The notes below the pieces were generated by a model. That model worked only from the letters and a program-made list of their open reading frames with translations, ran no database searches and was not told where the DNA came from. Shown here piece after piece: positions 1-10,697 of a stretch of DNA of 64,000 nucleotides. The stretch is from Chalara sp. BL73 (Eukaryota > Ascomycota > Leotiomycetes > Helotiales), in the NCBI GenBank assembly GCA_918026815.1, contig CAKJVC010000202.1:1-64000 (forward strand), written 5' to 3'. Positions within the stretch are counted from its first letter, which is position 1. The number at the start of each line of letters is the position of its first letter. Made by a program: the position numbers and the translations under genes.

Positions 1-3000
1 GGCTGTACCAAAATTAGTTCTACGGAGCTGGAGGGTTTCGAGGATCAACCCTACCTAGATCAGTAGAGCTTCTTGTTCGCTTGCCCAATACTGAGGAAGT
101 CATGATTGAGCTGTTCTTGCAGTGTTGAAGAACGAAGAGTGGTTCGGGTATGATGAGAAGGAAGGTGGAATGGGAGAGTTGAGGAAGATGATGGTGAAAT
201 GTAAGGCGCGTCCCAGAACGCGAAACGCGTCGCGAAAAGTTAAAGTGGTTCTGGCAACCAGCCTCTCAATTTAAAGTGGTGAGTGGGGCGGTCATCCAGT
301 CCTATGGTAAAATTTGAGGACTAGCCTAATTATATCGTCATGTTATGCTTTGAAAAAGAAATATTATTACAGCAAGACAACAAGTGAATTTTTCAAAAGA
401 GAGGTCTAGAAGCTGCCTGCTCAAACTTCGGTGACTGCTTGATGTTGGGCGCCTAAATGAGAGAGCCCAGGGGTTGATCACAGAAAGTCACCGATTTTGG
501 GTTCGCGTCGAATGCATCACGAAAGAAAGAGATGTATATAAGACTATAGTTTTTAAAGTTTGTTCAGAACAATGCCTAATAAAGCTCGTCATCTTCCCAT
601 TGAAAGAAACTTCCAATTTCATGATCTGGATCTTGTGCCTGAATAGGTGGAGCATCTTCAAGCATTCGAACTCGGACCTAAGCATCGGAAATGTGGAAGA
701 TATTTAGTGAGACCAGGAAAAGTATTTGTATATTGGACTTATCCATGAGGTGTATTCTGTGACTAAGGGGCATTGCAAGAATACATATCATAATTTTAAG
801 TCATTTGGATTTGGTTGGTTTTGGATTCTATTGGATAATGATTCAAGTTGATATAGTACCGACCAGGCAAACAAATAAAAGCAAAGAGACTAGAGAGACC
901 AGTCAGTGCTCTGAGAGATACTGATTACTCATAATGGAAGAGCATCAAGTCTAGGATGGGAACTTTGGTATCAAAAATGTGATTTACTACTTATATGGGG
1001 GCATGGAATTTAGTATCGCTGGTAGTACTGTACATGTTACTAATTTGGGCTGTTTTATCCTGTAGATAGGCGTCGAGTACGCAGAAGTAGCTCCAATTTT
1101 TCTCCCATAACCTGTCCTCAAACCCAGATGATCATACTTAGTTCCCCATGGTGGTTGCTCTTGAAATGACTCCGGATAGCTGAGCGGGATTAGCTGTTGA
1201 ATCAACCTGAAGTCCTCTCGTGCTCTAAGCAGTCGCAAAGGCGATCATGTGTATCCTAATTATGAGTGTATGTGGTTGTTGAATGATATAAACGGAATGG
1301 ACTCTTCGAAAGTGTTCAATGAATCCCCCGAAGTCGCCGACGCCTTCCTCTCCCATGTATTTCCACCGAATATCCGGACAAGCTTGGGCAACCTAGGCGC
1401 ACGTATAAGATGATGCCTCTACTATTATTTAATGAATCTTTAATTTTCGAGTACATGAGCTCTGGCGGCGAGATGCCGAATCACCAGATATGTCTCAAAG
1501 CACTGTTTTACCCATCTTAGTAGACAAGTGAGCTTCAAGAGTCCTTCTGATGGAAGGGAAAAGGGAATATGCACCGGGAATATCAGTCTCTGCCGCCACA
1601 GTCCCGACCCGTGATAGATATTGTGGTTAATTATTAGCCGACCGCTTGAGCCAGGTCCGGGTACGTCAGTTTACCGAGCTACTTGATATACCCGAATGCC
1701 ATTAGGAGACCGACAGAATGCACAATTTAGAAGTCGGTTACAGGTATGACATTCCAAGGTCAAAGCATAAGAGAATTGCGACTATTGAGTCAGCACTCAT
1801 TACTCTACGGGTATCACATTGAGGTATCCAGCATGTCAAATCTGAAGCTTCTAGTGGACAGAGCAAGTAGTTGCTGGTAGCTCAAGGCTCTTTTAAGCTT
1901 TTCCTAGCAGCCGGCCCGCTGCATGCAAGATTTCATTTTTTAGCTCTCGAATTTGATATGTGACAATGTCATGCGGTACAGAGGGAAGGGTAGTGCTCTG
2001 TTTTGTCTGCAGCTTTGCTAACCTCCATTTTGTCAGTACATAGCATCCAAGCTTGGATGTGTCGCCCGGCTAAATTTATTTACTATGTACTCGGTGAGGT
2101 TATTGTACATTACCAGCCTGCTGGAACGGCAGACGGGGAGGAGCAGAGCATATTTTGCCGGCCAGCCTTACGGCTTACATGCTCTTACTTACATCAGAGC
2201 ACACCCTCTCGGTACTGTTCGCTCCAATTGCAATGCTTGTCGCGATCAAAATATCAAGTATTGATGTTTATCCTCTTGAAAGGGGTGTGCCAGATTTTTC
2301 TTTATTGCCATTCTCGTCTGGTCGGATAGCTCGAGTTCCTGTGTAATTCTGATTATTGTTGTGCTTCCATTCCACGAGAATAAGTCTTTCTATATTGCAT
2401 AATGGCTGACAAATGCATGTGTATATTAGTTCAAGTGCTATAGCATTCGTGTTCTCAATAAAGATGTTTGCCCGGCACAAGGTTGCAGGTCCCAGACTCT
2501 AGATGGGTTTCTTGGGCATCATCAGCGGCAAGGTAAATAAGTAGCAAACACACGGCAAGGCGCTTGAGAAGTCGTTCAAAATCACTCATCACACTACCTA
2601 CCCTAGGTTTCGAGCTACTAAATCGTTTCGTTACTAGTCGCCGCGTATTATCTACTTACTCTCTCTTTAATCATTCGATTCATTTCCTCGCATAGTGGCT
2701 CTTGACCTGTTAAATAGCCGCTGAGGCAGGGTTGTGGTTTGTAGTCACCTCAGCGCCAAAGCTACCCCGCCCAATCATCGCAGCGCCCCTCACTGCGGAC
2801 CCAGTCATCTTTCTTCAAGTCCAGGTCGCATTCGTTGTCCAAGCTGGCATATCCAAGATATTGAAATGCGAATACCTCTCTTGCCACTTCTATACAGTCT
2901 CGCCTACGCCTCTCATCCTCGCGCATCTTGTTCTTAGCTGAAAGACTGGTCTCTTTTGCGGTCGCATATCTTTCAACCTTCTCGTTGATACTGTACCTGG

Positions 3001-3154
3001 ACCTGATACCTGCCCCCGCCTTGCCGGCAGCATCATATCCGTGCCTCATCCACATACATAGCTTACCCGTCGACCTTGAAGATCCTATAAATAACATTCT
3101 GTGCGTCACTTAGCGATACCGTCATTGGAGCATTCACCTCCTTCGTACCTGACG
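1..3154. other. gene-poor leader region
   Basis: No gene is supported here. The first 66 bases are open on the plus strand and end in TAG at 64-66, so they could be the tail of a gene lying to the left, but 21 codons cannot decide it. Other open frames are short, lack good codon use and overlap on both strands. The last 500 bases are pyrimidine-rich and probably hold the promoter and 5' leader of the PhoD-like gene that follows. Confidence 0.5.
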
Positions 3155-6100
3155 ATGGCCACTCGTCAAGGCAAACCTGACGAGGAGCTCTTCCTCCAGA
3201 GACCGTCTGCGAATGGCGACGACAGTCCTACCGTCGAACCTTTGAGGATAAGCAAGCCGATGAGACCAAAACCTCACGCAGACTCAGCAGCTTCCTCGGG
3301 ACGCTTGGGCTACCAGCCCAAAAGCATAAGCAGACCTTTCCACTTCCGCCGGGAGCATCAAGCTCTGCGAGTCCTCTACCCTACCCCGATGACGAGGATA
3401 CCTATGAATATGTTCGTCCTGAATCTCGCACACACCGGGCTCCATACCCAGAGGACCGTCAACCTACACCGCCAAAAACAGTGCCAAAAGCGCAGAACGA
3501 CAGACCACCCACCAATATTAGGACAGGTTCGAATGATACGTCTCCGCGGTTGAATATAAGCCCTGTTGATAAAAGGGGTCCTGGTTTAGCGGAACGACGT
3601 GGTACTGCCCCAAAGCCATTACCTGAATCCCCAGGGCCAGAATTGCCAGATAAAGAAGGTCTTTTTGCAAAAGCACCAAGGAGGGACCCTAAGCCTGCCA
3701 CGGGTACAACTACATATCCAGAGGTGTACTACCCACCACCAATTCCTGCATCTTCGGTGACGAATGGGAGATCAAATGATGGTACTAGTTTGGTTGCGCC
3801 GACACCCAGCGGGATGAATCGATTTTCGTCGACTGCCTCGACGTCAACCACGAGAGCCAATAGAGGCTCTCCGCCTCCTCCCGAGACGCCAATCGATCTT
3901 CCTGTTGGCGGTGGGATTGAGGCTCGTTTTGCTGCAGCTGGAATTGCTGGAACAGGGACTTTAAACAGTCTCCATGCCCAAAATGCAGCTGCAGCACAAA
4001 GGCAGAATCAATACGGAGGACCGCCTGTATCACAACTACCACCAACACCTGGACTTATCCCAGCACAAAACGCTCCTAGACCATGGACTCCCACTGAATC
4101 GCCAGATAACCAGCCCCATGGGCCTCCAACGGTCTACCAAGGAACTAATCAAGTCACAACTTCAGCATCCCCTCCTCCACAAGGACGGCAAGGATCCCAA
4201 TCCGCACTTGAGCAGGACCTACAACGTATGAAGTTGTCAGCTTCACCTCCACCAGCATACTCCAGTCTTTCTCCAGGTGCCGTGGGAGGAAGTTCTGCCC
4301 AGTCATATCCAGTTGAGAAACAGCGTCCTACGGGGACCCCTGCTGCGATCACTACAACGTCAAGACCAGATATTGCATCTCCATTAACATCTCCTGCACT
4401 ACAGCATCCAGGCCATCCAGCTTTTGCAAATGATCCAAGACAAGAACCTATAGCTCCACAGCAGACCCCCCAAAACCCACAAGCTGTGCAGCCGGTTCAG
4501 GCGCAGCAATTTGCAAATTCATCTCCATTCCAAGGTGCTGGCCCAAGTTCACCTCCGCCTCTTCCAGAAGGCTGGATTGCTCACTTGGACCAAAACTCTG
4601 GCCAATATTATTACATTCATCTCCCAACACAAGCTACTCAATGGGAGTTTCCTAAAGGGCCAACCCCTCTAAATCATGACACCGCACCACTTTCTCCGAC
4701 AATTTCCATATCTACATATGGAAATCCTCTGGCTTCGCCAGGTTTGAGCGTCTTCGGCAAAACTCCACTTGGATCACCTGCTTTTCCACCACATACTCCC
4801 GGATATGCAGAAAGCATAATGAGTATGGCATCTCAGACGCCTACAGCCGCGGGTTTCTCTGGGCCACCACCAAGTGCTGGCGTTGACATGTACAAGGTTG
4901 CCCCTACTAACGGGGTATATTTTGGTCCATATTTACGCTATGTCAATATGGATTTCGAACGTGGTATGTGGCTTGGCACCATTATGCTCGTGACAGACGC
5001 TCCACAGCCGCCAACAATACACATACATCTCAGTACCGATCTATCGCCTAACCCACGGCAACTCCAGCCCAATCCTATCTTCACTCACCAGAGGTATATT
5101 TTCTATCGCTATGATGTTGATCTAGCCATGGGTGAAGCAAGTGAGAAATGGACATATGCTATCACGTCTCATCTTGGCTGCACCCGTTACGAATACCTTG
5201 TGGCCGGTCGATTTGAGACGAATTGGCGGTTTATTGCTCACTCCGGTAATGACTTTGCAATGAATACATCGGCCAATGATCGGTCAAAATTAGGAGGCGT
5301 TGGATTAATGTGGAAAGACGTTTTGCAAAAGAATGTAGAGTGCGGAGGGTTTCATGTGCAGCTTGGCTTGGGGGACCAGATATATGGAGACAGACTATGG
5401 AGAGATATTCCATTGCTCAAACAATGGCTTGCCATGAGTGGCAAAGATAATCGCAAGAATGCACCTTGGACAGCAAGGCATGAGGAAGATGTATCGCACG
5501 CATACTTTCACTTTTATACTAGCCATTTTGATCAACCGCATCTCAGGGAAGTATTTGCTCAAATCCCGCACATCCTCCAGATCGATGACCATGATATGTA
5601 AGCCTTCTGGTTGCCTTCCTCTTTCTTTGAGAGATAATACTAACTTTAAGACTAGCTTCGATGGTTTTGGATCTTATCCAGAATATATGCAAGCCTCCCA
5701 CATGTTCAAAAATATTGGGCGTATTGGCATTGAGATGTATCTTCTTTTTCAACATCATACGACTCTTGAGGTTCTCAGGAATGTAAGCAATGATGTTGAC
5801 CTATTTACAATCACGGGTACAGGCTGGCACTTTGTTAAATATCTCGGTCCAGCCGTTGTGGTCGTCGGACCAGACTGCCGATCAGAGCGAAATCAACGCC
5901 AGGTACTCGCTGGTCCAACATATCAAGGCCTCTTTCCCAAAGTTGCAACACTACCCCCCAGTGTACAACACTGCATATGGATGGTTTCTGTCCCAGTCGT
6001 CTATCCACGCCTGGAGACTGTGGAAAGCATCGCACATACAATGGCAAATGGCAAGAAAGCAATTACAGGCAGTTACAATCTCATCGGTAAGGTGGCTGGC

Positions 6101-6863
6101 TCGGTTGCTGGAGTCGTAGGTGGGAAAGAAATGGTTAACTCCGGATTTTCATCCGTCAAGAAAGCTGTAGGCAAATCAGGTTTGATGGGTGGTGTGCTCA
6201 ACACCTTTGGGGACATTGATATTGCTGATGACCTTCGAGATATGTGGACGCACGAGTCAAAGGATCTCGAGAGGACTTATTTGATAAGAACTCTGCAAGG
6301 CATTGCCCATCAAAAGGGCATTCGCATGACCTTCCTCTCTGGAGGTAAGAAGCTCTATCCATCTCTCACAGTACATCGCTAACATTCGTTTTATAGATGT
6401 CGGTTGTTGCGGTGCTGGTCTCGTCCACGACCCCAGCCATCCAGGCGATCATAAGACTATGTATCAAGTAATTTCATCGGCCATCGTTGCCGCACCACCT
6501 TCAAATTACGTCCTTAAGATGCTTCACAATAACAAACCACTGTACGTACCACAGAATGGACAGAAGACAACCAACCAGGTCTCCGACACGAAAGAGGACA
6601 TGATGGAGATCTTCCAAACCGATACCAATGGCGGCGCAAGAGAATTAAAGAAGTTAATGGGAAGGAGGAACTATGTTGCGTTCGTGGCATACGATCCTGA
6701 GCAAATTGCGCCAACAGGGTATGCAGCAAGCGTGCATAGCGGCAATCAAGGACTCGCGAAGCTGAGCTTAGCAATAGACTTCGTGGTGCAAGGAGACAGC
6801 GGATTTAGCCCGCCTACAAAATATGGCCCGGTGATAATTCCCAGCCTTGAGTTTGGGAGGTAG
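3155..6863 (+). CDS. WW-domain, PhoD-like phosphatase-fold protein (frame broken near 3300)
   Basis: Large protein of about 1,200 residues. It has a long Pro/Ser/Gln-rich N-terminus, then a WW domain (4558-4662: LPEGW at the start, YYYIH strand, second Trp in TQWEFP), then a fungal PhoD-like metallophosphatase domain. The motifs GLGDQIYGDRLW (about 5366-5400) and DDHDIFDGFGSYP, the latter spanning the first intron, carry the likely metal-binding aspartates. Exons are 3155-5597, 5656-6344 and 6397-6863; intron 1 has a CTAAC branch site. The start is the first ATG, giving MATRQGKPDEEL. That frame must move by one base to join the main frame, and no good intron does it; one missing G at 3298-3300 would explain it. 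PhoD_2-type fungal proteins are predicted phosphoesterases; substrate is unknown. The WW domain suggests binding to proline-rich partners. Confidence 0.85.
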
Positions 6864-7202
6864 TTAATATGGTGTTATGATAATCCTCCGTTTCTAGCTT
6901 GGGCGGTTGTTGATGGCGCATGGGAAACGATTTGAATGACGATATATCACTATTTGATGACGAAAGAAACATTTGGCATTTTTGTAGATGGAGTTGTTTG
7001 AACGCGATAAATGTTGGTTCCATAACGTTTTTGTCATATATGCCAATCTCTCTCTCGGATCATGCAGTGTAGCGAAGAGACAATACTTGTTGTAAAAATG
7101 ACCATGATTTTCTAAGTTCTCGCTAATGTAACCCATCGCTTTTAGGTGATGCCATTACTCCGTTTCAAAGCCTGCTTGCAGAACTCTCCTGCTTAAAAGT
7201 AT
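6864..7202. other. convergent intergenic region
   Basis: Lies between the 3' ends of the PhoD-like gene and the phosphomannomutase gene. I see nothing coding; it should hold both 3' UTRs and polyadenylation signals. Confidence 0.6.
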
Positions 7203-8196
7203 TCATAGATCGAATAGCTTCTTCAATTCCACTGCCGTCTCGTCTGGGTTGAGCACCGTGTGACCAATCGTTCTTGGGTCGCTGAATATCTCGTAGTCGT
7301 TTCCGCCGGGATATGTCTTGTCTCCAAAGAAGTGTACGGTGGTGTATGCAACACCACCCTCCTTCTTGGCCTCTGCTTCAAGGTGTCGTAACGCGTAAGT
7401 CTTATCCCAGCCCACAGGAACCACATCGAATGAGATCTGGCCGCCAATCGAGTATCTGCCTCCACATCAGCTTCCAAAATTACCCCTTAGCCTCTTGGCT
7501 AACCTCTGCCGTAGTGAAATTTTGATGAGAATGAACTCACGTCAACCCATTATCAGGAAACTCCTTCTTCAGCTCCGCGATAAACTTCTCCCGCACCTTA
7601 TGCTCCTTGTCATACTTCTCAAAGTCGTTTCGCTCTTGGATGCTCGCATTTCTCCCAATAGGGCTGACATTGATCATACCATTTCTGAACTCTACGAAGG
7701 TTCCGCGCTTTATGGGGATGTCGAGATCGGCGACATAGTGCAGGATGAAACGCACGAGGGACTTGTATTTCTCCTCACCAAGCCAGGCGATGAAGGAGGT
7801 GCTCGCGAGGGGAACGCCGAGCTTGTAGGCCGTGAGCCCGTTCTCGGAGAAGGAGAAGTCGAAGAGGGAGGTTACGGGGACATCGCGGGAGCCGAGTTGT
7901 TCTTGTTGCTACGGGACGTTAGTGTGGTTGATGGAATTTGGTGGGAAGAAGAGGGATAAAAAAGATACCTTTGCAAGATCAGAACCGCCTACAAAGCCGA
8001 TAGCTACTTGAGTGCGGAGTTTCGCGAGGAGGGCAGTCAATTCTGGGGTAACGGTCTGAAGAAGGAATCAGTAGGGCTGCGAACGTCAGGGCGGGGCACA
8101 TACTCGACGGGCGAGAGTAAGAGGCCCATCAACGTCGAAGAGGCAGATCGTGTTCGCGATAGGTCGCTGATCTAGTGGAGGATATTCTGCTGCCAT
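7203..8196 (-). CDS. SEC53: phosphomannomutase (Sec53/PMM type)
   Basis: Cytosolic HAD-superfamily enzyme that interconverts mannose-6-phosphate and mannose-1-phosphate, feeding GDP-mannose synthesis for N-glycans, O-mannosylation and GPI anchors. Four exons in order of transcription: 8104-8196, 7969-8055, 7541-7908, 7203-7455; they sum to 266 residues, normal for eukaryotic PMM. Visible motifs are the phosphoacceptor loop [13 protein letters not shown] near residue 19, [32 protein letters not shown], and the C-terminal [20 protein letters not shown] and [16 protein letters not shown]. In motif I a proline follows DVDG where family members usually have threonine (DVDGT); read from the DNA, this is not a splicing effect. 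Codes the same strand as the aminotransferase upstream, about 320 bp apart. GH47, GH38 and Crh genes in the window also belong to glycan metabolism, but there is no sign of co-transcription. Confidence 0.95.
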
Positions 8197-8514
8197 CTTG
8201 TCGTAATTTGGAATTATTGTTCAGCACAACTGTGAGTTTTGTTTGCGATGTTCACAGTTTGGTGTTTGGCGGTCAGGAACCCAACACACTCAGGAGGACA
8301 TTTGAGGTGGGGCAGCACAATACGGTCCCTTGAGTACCCCTCTTTCTTGGCGAACTCGGCTACGCTTGCCCTGTTATATACATATATATATAGACACAGA
8401 GAGAGAGAAGCAATTGATAGAGGTTTTATCAATATCCTTCTAATATTGGAACCCCTATCTTTCCTTAGCCGAAGCTCTTCTTGATGCTCTTACAAAATGT
8501 TGACATTGATTTCA
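8197..8514. other. intergenic region with AT and GA microsatellite
   Basis: Promoter region of the phosphomannomutase and 3' flank of the aminotransferase. It carries a simple repeat of TA and GA dinucleotides at about 8377-8410. No gene seen. Confidence 0.6.
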
Positions 8515-10000
8515 TCATTCTTCCTCTTCTATAATAATACCCCATTCGTGCTGCACGTTTCCGTATTTGATGTCCGACAACCACTGCTTCAAAGCGACTG
8601 CATAGTCTCCCCCCTTCCCATTGCCCATCGATATATCTATCTCCACGTCTCTGAAATTAATGGCACTCACTGGTGTGATAAAGTAAGCCGTACCAGAAAC
8701 AAATGCCTCTACAAGTCGTCCCTCCTTCCATGCCTCCTCAACCTCAACCATGGTGTACACTCGCTCTACAACATCGACGCTCTGAACACCTGCTTCAGTC
8801 AGGAACTTCGAGTCTTTCGTCAATCTTGCTCTAGCAAGGTCAAGAACACTCCGTCTTGTAATTCCATCAAGAATGATCTTCGAGTCTAATGGGGCTGTGA
8901 CTAGTTCCAACTTCCCTTCCCTCGTTTTCCATACCACAAAGAAGTTACTAGCTCCTGCTTCAGTTACCTCAAATTCTTTTTGATTGTTTAGTAACCACAA
9001 GATCTGGTCATAACCACGTTTTCGCCCTTCCATATGACTCACGAAGGCTGGACCATAGTTTGCCCCAACCTTTGCATATCCGAAACCACCAGGCCAAGCC
9101 CGGGTATCATTCTTGGAGGCGAGAAGCTTCAGCCCGTATGGCTTGGGCGGGGCTCCTGGCGGAACTGCATCACCCGACAGATCGGGCCATGGTGTGGCGA
9201 TGATGAACAATAGTACTTCGGTCGGAGCAGTAACGCCTAGCTGCTCTCCGTTACCAATAATAGTTGGGCGGAGGTATAGGAAGGTTCCAGCTCTATCCTT
9301 CGGTAGCCATCCTACTACAGTGTGAGACGCTATATTATCAAGGGACTGAGAAAATACTTACGTGCACCATCAACTTTTAAGAAAGCATGGATCAGTTTCT
9401 CCAGCTGAAGAGGGTTGAAGGATGGTAAAGCCACCCGAGTTGAACTCATGTTCAATCTGGCACAGTTCAGATCGGACCGGAAGATACGCAGTTTGCCATC
9501 ATATCCGCGATACACCTTCATGCCTTCGAAACACTGTGTTGCGTAATGCAGACATGAAGCCGTTGGCATTATAGATAACGGTCCGTATGGAACAATCTCA
9601 GGTGTGTGCCTGCCAACAACTCAGAGTTAGCATGTTCATCTCGCCAATTGATGATGTGTAGAAACCAGATATAAGCAAGTAAGTATAATGTTGAGATAAA
9701 TAATCGTCAGAACTGCAGAACGATGGGATGACAATAAGCATTGAAAACCTACCACCCATGGTCATGAGTCCAATCAACCTTGAGCATATGATCTGTACAT
9801 GATTTGAACGTCCAGACCTCTTTCGAGTTGATTTCTGGAACAGGCTTCGGATCAGTTGTTCTGGTTATCTTTATGTATGAAGCATCAAGGTCGCGAATCG
9901 CTGGCGTTTTCCGAGCATCGGCCTTAGCATGTTTGATTCCAGCAGCTGTAAGTTCACTGATCGATGAGACACCGTTTTTTGTATCCCCATTTATAGTCAT
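8515..10000 (-). CDS. branched-chain amino acid aminotransferase (BCAT, PLP fold type IV)
   Basis: Transfers the amino group between Leu, Ile or Val and 2-oxoglutarate, the last step of branched-chain amino acid synthesis and first step of breakdown. Exons 9753-10000, 9362-9609, 8515-9311 give 430 residues. Motifs: CFEGMKVYRG with the substrate-contacting region, FLYLRPTIIGNGEQLGV, the PLP lysine in YAKVGANYGP, the cofactor loop EVTEAGASNFFVVW, and ITRRSVLDLAR. The third exon begins after the second possible acceptor (TAG|GATGG), which gives the family-typical DGARWLPKDRAG. The start is the first in-frame ATG after a probable 5' UTR intron; no upstream ATG can extend it. There is no obvious mitochondrial presequence, so a cytosolic isoform is likely, though this is inference. 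Confidence 0.95.
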
Positions 10001-10030
10001 TTCGAGAGCTGTACTTCGAATTGTTTTGCT

Positions 10031-10088
10031 CTGAATATTCGGTGTCAGCAATAACTATCAAAACTGTTATCAATTGCCATTGACTCAC
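10031..10088 (-). other. probable 5' UTR intron of the aminotransferase gene
   Basis: Donor GTGAGT, branch-like TGCTGAC and acceptor ATTCAG lie 30-90 bases upstream of the BCAT start codon. The joined upstream sequence has an in-frame TAA, so it is non-coding leader, not an extra exon. Confidence 0.6.
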
Positions 10089-10127
10089 AGCTAAATCTTA
10101 TCTGATAAGTGAGAAACTCTTATAATA

Positions 10128-10166
10128 CTATCTGAAAGTCAAATTGGGAAGGACAAAGACTAACAT
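10128..10166 (-). promoter_or_regulatory. possible upstream ORF in the BCAT leader
   Basis: ATG followed by 11 further codons and TAG, encoding MLVFVLPNLTFR, upstream of the probable leader intron. Five of its twelve residues are Leu or Val. Whether the transcript starts far enough upstream to contain it cannot be told from sequence. Confidence 0.35.
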
Positions 10167-10697
10167 ATAAATGAAGAAAGCCTCCCGGAAAATACTGAGA
10201 TATATATAGTGAAACAAATCTATTCCTGGGGAATGAAGAACAGGTACCCTGGCCAGTAGTCGTGGCCAACACGCATGAGTTGAGTGAAGTCACGTGTTGC
10301 TGGAAACGCCCTACGTTTGACAGATCAAAATTATGGGGTAAGTTAGATCCTCTGTTTCCCACTAAGAGAACTACTCTCTTGTAAGCTTTGATCACTGGAT
10401 GGCTCGTAGAGACCATCTCTTGGGACCAAAAAAAAGTAACCTCCACCCAGGATGTGCTCTTGCGAAGTCTTCAATCTTTCGTATTCGGAAAAGTTGTGAC
10501 TCAGAAGTTTAACGTCTATTGAAGAAAAAGTATATTAAAGTGTATTTTGTTCTTTAGATTAGAGCCTCACATTCATTACATTAATATTTTTTTTAAGATA
10601 CGTCTGAAGTCAAGGCTTTGTGCTCCACAGTTTATTGCGTGGACAGAGTTTGAGAAATACCAAGAGTTTGATTGTCATCTTGACGCCCTAGCTGGCA
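10167..10697. other. divergent promoter region
   Basis: Between the BCAT gene (minus) and the acetyltransferase-like gene (plus). Open frames here, such as the one at 10547-10828, do not start with ATG in good context and only overlap exon 1 of the acetyltransferase. No further gene seen. Confidence 0.5.

Noticed and set aside
1..66. Possible 3' end of a gene entering from the left
   Set aside because: Only 21 codons; composition alone cannot support it.
2003..2480. Overlapping frames on both strands
   Set aside because: Short, mutually overlapping, low coding quality and no recognisable product.
5783..5822. GT..AG segment in the PhoD-like gene that could be a 40-nt intron
   Set aside because: The frame is open through it and reads VSNDVDLFTITGTG, which fits the domain; 40 nt is also too short.
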